In this document: one piece after another, positions 13,650-16,742 of the stretch
Position numbering within the stretch: position 1 is the stretch's first letter
Layout: each line of letters begins with the position of its first letter
NCBI GenBank assembly: GCA_002367715.1
Contig: DFDL01000066.1
Span: 1 to 16,742 of the forward strand
Direction of reading: 5' to 3'
Length of the DNA stretch: 16,742 bases
Source of the DNA: Actinobacteria bacterium UBA3028
GTDB taxonomy: Bacteria > Actinomycetota > Actinomycetes > Nanopelagicales > Nanopelagicaceae
The notes under the pieces: model-generated
Seen by the model: the letters and a program-made list of their open reading frames with translations, nothing else
Database searches by the model: none
Told to the model about the DNA's origin: nothing
Made by a program: the position numbers and the translations under genes

Positions 13650-14377
13650 TAGCCTGCAACCTTGAGCGCAGCTTCAAGAGTAAAGGCACCTGAATAGAGC
13701 GCCTTTCCGACGATAGCGCCTTCTACGCCAATTGCCGTCAACTCTCTTAGCTGGATTAAATCTTGTAGAACAGAAATTCCACCACTTGCTACGACATGTG
13801 CTTTTGATGCCGCACAAACTTCGCGTAACAATTCAATATTTGGTCCAGTCAATGTTCCATCTTTCGTTACATCAGTAACTATGTATCTAGTACATCCAGC
13901 ACTATCTAATTTTGTAATCACCTCAAAGAGATCACCACCCTCTTTGGTCCAGCCCCTTGTTGCCAAGGTATGACCACGGACATCTAACCCAACTGCAATT
14001 CGATCACCATGCTGAGATATAACTTTCGCGCTCCAATCTGGATTTTCGATAGCTGCTGTCCCGAGATTTACTCGCCTACAACCAGTCGAAAGAGCGCGAT
14101 CTAGTGTCTCTTGATCTCTAATTCCACCAGAGAGTTCAACCTGGATATCTACAGAAGCTATTAACTCTTGGATTAATTCAAAGTTACTTCCAATACCAAA
14201 AGCGGCATCAAGATCTACTAAGTGAATCCAGCTAGCGCCCTGTGCAACAAAATCTCTTGCAGCATCTAGCGGCGACCCATAATTGCTCTCTCTGGACAAT
14301 TCACCCTGAGTCAATCTGACAGCTCGGCCATCTTTCACATCAATAGCAGGCAGAATTTCTAATTTAGAAAGGTTCAT
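13649..14377 (-). CDS. priA: HisA-type isomerase, PriA form (probably bifunctional HisA/TrpF)
   Basis: The 242-residue barrel isomerises ProFAR to PRFAR in histidine synthesis. Key residues include Asp13 (PAIDVKDG), Arg21 (AVRLTQG), VELSGGIRD, Arg141 and Trp143 in TRGWTKEGGD, and Asp173 in TDVTKDGTLTGPN. In mycobacterial PriA the equivalents of Arg141, Trp143 and Asp173 let the same active site also act on phosphoribosyl anthranilate (TrpF reaction) in tryptophan synthesis. The residues fit that dual role, but activity depends on loop behaviour that sequence alone does not show. It overlaps hisH by 4 nt (ATGA) and hisF by 1 nt. Confidence 0.93.
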   Translation of the reverse strand: MNLSKLEILPAIDVKDGRAVRLTQGELSRESNYGSPLDAARDFVAQGASWIHLVDLDAAFGIGSNFELIQELIASVDIQVELSGGIRDQETLDRALSTGCRRVNLGTAAIENPDWSAKVISQHGDRIAVGLDVRGHTLATRGWTKEGGDLFEVITKLDSAGCTRYIVTDVTKDGTLTGPNIELLREVCAASKAHVVASGGISVLQDLIQLRELTAIGVEGAIVGKALYSGAFTLEAALKVAG

Positions 14378-14970
14378 AGCGCAGCGACCCAGTTTTTGAT
14401 TAATGTAGCTCCTGCTGACCCGCTCTTCTCTGGGTGAAATTGCGTTGCGACTATAAAATCTCGCTCTACCGAAGCTATGAAATCCTCACCATAATTTGTG
14501 AGCGAATTTAGCGCCCCAGGAATGGGTTTTTTAGCGGCATAAGAATGAACAAAATAGAATGTCTCAGATTCGATACCATCGAAAAGTTGCGAATTTTCTG
14601 CAGCTTTAACTGTGTTCCAACCCATATGCGGCAAAATTTGGGATTTTATCTGCGTTACTTCTCCGGAAAAAATACCAAGACCCGAGGTCTGAGTTTTCTC
14701 AGAGCTCGAATCAAAGAGGATCTGCATTCCAACGCAGATACCGAAGATTGGTTTTGAATTTTCTACGCGCTCTCTAATAATTTCATCGCCACCCACGCTA
14801 ATTAGCTGGCTCATACATGCCGCAAAAGCGCCGACACCAGGTACGACTAAACCATCTGCCTCAAGACAGAGCTTGGGGTCATTGGTTACAACTATCCTCG
14901 AATCAGCTAACGCAAAGGCCCGCTCTGCCGAGCGCAAATTACCCGAACCGTAATCGAGAATTGCGATCAA
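14374..14970 (-). CDS. hisH: Imidazole glycerol phosphate synthase glutaminase subunit
   Basis: The 198-residue class I glutamine amidotransferase supplies ammonia to HisF. The catalytic triad is Cys79 (FGICVGMQ), His179 and Glu181 (QFHPEKSG). DYGSGNLRSAE at the N-terminus and VPGVGAF are standard for the family. The start codon is TTG, placed by the overlap TTGA with the hisB stop and by the exact family N-terminus (IAILDYGSGN). Its last four bases overlap the priA start. Confidence 0.97.
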   Translation of the reverse strand: MIAILDYGSGNLRSAERAFALADSRIVVTNDPKLCLEADGLVVPGVGAFAACMSQLISVGGDEIIRERVENSKPIFGICVGMQILFDSSSEKTQTSGLGIFSGEVTQIKSQILPHMGWNTVKAAENSQLFDGIESETFYFVHSYAAKKPIPGALNSLTNYGEDFIASVERDFIVATQFHPEKSGSAGATLIKNWVAAL

Positions 14971-15551
14971 AGAACGCCCTTAGTTGATGGAATTCCAGTA
15001 ATTTGATTATCGATTGCACAGGCATCGCGCAGGGCGCGAGCAACTGCCTTGAACTGCGCTTCAAAAACATGGTGGGCGTTACGCCCTTCAAGCACGCGAA
15101 CATGCAATGCAATTCTTGCCTCAGCCACAATTGACTCCCAAATATGTCGCCCGAGAGTTGTGTCAAAGGTTCCGATTAGTTCAACGATTTCAGGTTGTCT
15201 GTGTACTAAGTATGGACGTCCAGAGAGATCTACTGCAGCTTGTACCAGCACTTCATCTAACGGAACCATGGCATCACCAAAACGGCGAATTCCGGATTTA
15301 TCTCCGAGTGCTTCGCGAAGAGCTTGGCCAAAGGCAAGCGAAGTGTCTTCCACAGTGTGATGTGAATCAACATCTACATCCCCAACAGTCTTTACGGTTA
15401 AATCAAAACCAGAATGCTTGCCAAGTTGAGAGAGCATATGATCGAAGAAGGGAACTCCGGTATCTATTTCAATTAACCCAGATCCATCTAGATTGATCTT
15501 CACATCAACGCTAGATTCTTTGGTAGCACGAGCAACATGTGCTGTTCTCAT
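14967..15551 (-). CDS. hisB: Imidazoleglycerol-phosphate dehydratase
   Basis: The 194-residue enzyme dehydrates imidazole glycerol phosphate to imidazole acetol phosphate and is monofunctional (no histidinol-phosphatase part). Metal-binding motifs are seen twice: DSHHTVEDT and GRNAHHVFEAQFKAVA, together with GVPFFDHML near the N-terminus. The ATG has AGGAG four bases upstream. It is separated from hisC by 67 nt, the only real gap in the his run, and the gap holds short hairpins (separate entry). Confidence 0.97.
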   Translation of the reverse strand: MRTAHVARATKESSVDVKINLDGSGLIEIDTGVPFFDHMLSQLGKHSGFDLTVKTVGDVDVDSHHTVEDTSLAFGQALREALGDKSGIRRFGDAMVPLDEVLVQAAVDLSGRPYLVHRQPEIVELIGTFDTTLGRHIWESIVAEARIALHVRVLEGRNAHHVFEAQFKAVARALRDACAIDNQITGIPSTKGVL

Positions 15552-15570
15552 CTCTCTCCTCTTCTTAAGG

Positions 15571-15586
15571 GGCTTAACTTAAAGCC
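15571..15586 (-). other. Short hairpin in the hisC-hisB gap
   Basis: Five pairs (GGCTT/AAGCC) around a 6-nt loop lie just upstream of the hisB ribosome binding site. A second 4-bp hairpin (GCGA/TCGC) lies further upstream in the same 67-nt gap. There is no T-tract, so this is not an intrinsic terminator, and no His-rich leader peptide is visible. It could be an RNA processing or translation control site, or chance. Confidence 0.2.
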
Positions 15587-15618
15587 ATTGATACATCTAG
15601 GGCTGCGACTTTCGCTAA

Positions 15619-16725
15619 TTATTGCCTAAGTTCGGCTGCCGCCGCCAAAAATTGATTGTTCTCGCCAACTTTTCCAATGGTAACTCGTAAATAGCCTAAG
15701 AGCCCAACATCCCTAATCAATATTCCACGTTTAATGAAATCATTCCATGCCTCTGCAGACGCACCAGAAAATCCACTGAAAAGCAGGAAGTTAGCGCTAC
15801 TTGGAATTACTGCAAATCCCAATTTCGCAAGTTCGCCAGCCACTCGCTTGCGTTCGGTGATTAGCGCACCTACTTCAGCGAGCAGTAAATCTGAATTAGC
15901 TAGTGCAATGAGTCCTAACGCTTGAGTTGTCGAACTTAGGTGATAAGGAAGTCGCGTAATTTTCAACGCCGAAATCACCATTGGATCTGCAAGGCAATAC
16001 CCAATTCGGGCACCAGCCAGAGCAAATGCCTTGCTCATAGTCCGGACAACAACAATATTTGGAAATTCCTTGAGAAGCGTAACTGCTGAAAGCTCGTCAG
16101 AGAATTCTTGATATGCCTCATCAACTATCAGAATTCCATTTACTTCGAGCGCAGCGGCAGCAAGTTTCGCCAAATCAGCAAGCGGTGTAGCAGTCCCTGT
16201 TGGATTGTTAGGGGTGGTAATAAAAGTTAGCCCAGGCTTTGTCTCTGTGATCTCTGCTATCGCACCATCAACGCCTAACCCAAAATCTGAATTTCGCGCC
16301 GCTGATCTCCAATTTGTTCCTGTGGTCTTCGCAATCAATGGGTGCACCGAATATGACGGTACAAAGCCGAGTGCCCCAACGCTGCCACATGCAAGCATTA
16401 TTGTCTGCAGTATTTCATTGCTGCCATTAGCAGCCCAGATATTGTTCAGATCTAGTTTCAAATTAGATTGATCATTTATATAGGCCACAAGTGCGCCGCG
16501 AAGCGCCTGTGCATCTCGATCAGGATAGCGATTTAAATTTGCAAGTACGTCTGGTAAATCTTGAAGCATCTGTGAAATAACAACTTCTGGTAATTCAAAT
16601 GGATTCTCATTGGTATTTAGAGCTACTAAATCTGAAATTTGTGGGGCACCATATGGCGAGAGGTCGGCGATATCTGCGCGAATAGGCAGCCAACTTGGCC
16701 AAATGTTATTTGCAGCAGAGCTCAT
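15619..16725 (-). CDS. hisC: Histidinol-phosphate aminotransferase
   Basis: The 368-residue fold-type I PLP enzyme transfers an amino group from glutamate to imidazole acetol phosphate, linking histidine synthesis to the GltBD product. The PLP lysine is Lys232 in TMSKAFALAGARIGY. TPNNPTG (Asn174), VDEAYQEF (Asp202, Tyr205) and LNTNENPF near the N-terminus are family hallmarks. The C-terminal arginine region reads LGYLRVTIG. The ATG at 16725 is 17 nt from the window edge. An upstream neighbour, most likely hisD, is expected but only its possible tail lies inside the window. The upstream site (GAGAAG) is weak. Confidence 0.97.
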   Translation of the reverse strand: MSSAANNIWPSWLPIRADIADLSPYGAPQISDLVALNTNENPFELPEVVISQMLQDLPDVLANLNRYPDRDAQALRGALVAYINDQSNLKLDLNNIWAANGSNEILQTIMLACGSVGALGFVPSYSVHPLIAKTTGTNWRSAARNSDFGLGVDGAIAEITETKPGLTFITTPNNPTGTATPLADLAKLAAAALEVNGILIVDEAYQEFSDELSAVTLLKEFPNIVVVRTMSKAFALAGARIGYCLADPMVISALKITRLPYHLSSTTQALGLIALANSDLLLAEVGALITERKRVAGELAKLGFAVIPSSANFLLFSGFSGASAEAWNDFIKRGILIRDVGLLGYLRVTIGKVGENNQFLAAAAELRQ

Positions 16726-16742
16726 TGCTTCTCACTTTCAAA

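Noticed and set aside
14667..14690. AGACC/GGTCT hairpin and a T6 tract within hisH
   Set aside because: Five nucleotides separate the short stem from the T-tract, and the stem has only five pairs; this is poor terminator geometry.
16726..16742. Possible end of hisD upstream of hisC
   Set aside because: Only 17 bases are available; they contain more than one TGA, and nothing identifies the gene or its frame.

Overview
The window is a compact block of core metabolism in which every gene I can support lies on the minus strand, with gaps of 1-133 nt and several 1-8 nt overlaps. The base composition is moderate to low in G+C by eye, not counted. Gene content and order point to an actinobacterium with a small, streamlined genome. 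The supporting features are the order his genes - lgt - gltBD - pyk - ANTAR regulator - branched-chain amino-acid binding protein, a PriA-type HisA, a PdtaR-type ANTAR response regulator, and a MauE/DsbA/Lgt cluster. A freshwater acI-type (Nanopelagicales) lineage would fit, but that assignment is inference from style and synteny, not from a marker gene.

Read in the direction of transcription (right to left), the window starts with a histidine biosynthesis run: hisC (16725-15619), hisB, hisH, priA, hisF and hisI (ending at 12528). From hisB to hisF the genes overlap by 1-4 nt. Directly coupled to hisI by an ATGA overlap is an unlisted 49-codon membrane microprotein (12531-12382). Its C-terminus resembles the tail of the Trp-biosynthesis-associated membrane protein that sits in the trp cluster of other actinobacteria. 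No trp genes are present here. The microprotein is coupled by a second ATGA to a MauE/DoxX-like membrane protein, followed by a membrane-anchored DsbA-like thioredoxin-fold protein and lgt. These three form an envelope (redox and lipoprotein) group.

The first 54 nt of lgt contain a near-perfect intrinsic-terminator structure on the sense strand: a 10-bp perfect stem that can extend further, then seven T. This is the most striking non-coding signal in the window. Next come a VIT/CCC1-family metal transporter, the two glutamate synthase subunits (gltB starting with GTG, overlapping gltD by 8 nt) and pyruvate kinase (pyk).

After pyk is a 73-nt tRNA with anticodon CAA (Leu) but a short variable loop. 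Its 3' end is one nucleotide from the ATG of the ANTAR response regulator, so tRNA 3' maturation would release a practically leaderless regulator mRNA. The window ends inside a lipoprotein substrate-binding protein of a branched-chain amino-acid-type ABC transporter (1157 to beyond base 1), which has its own plausible promoter. I see no mobile elements, CRISPR arrays, phage genes or obvious defence system. The interest lies in RNA-level architecture and one hidden small gene rather than in an accessory island.
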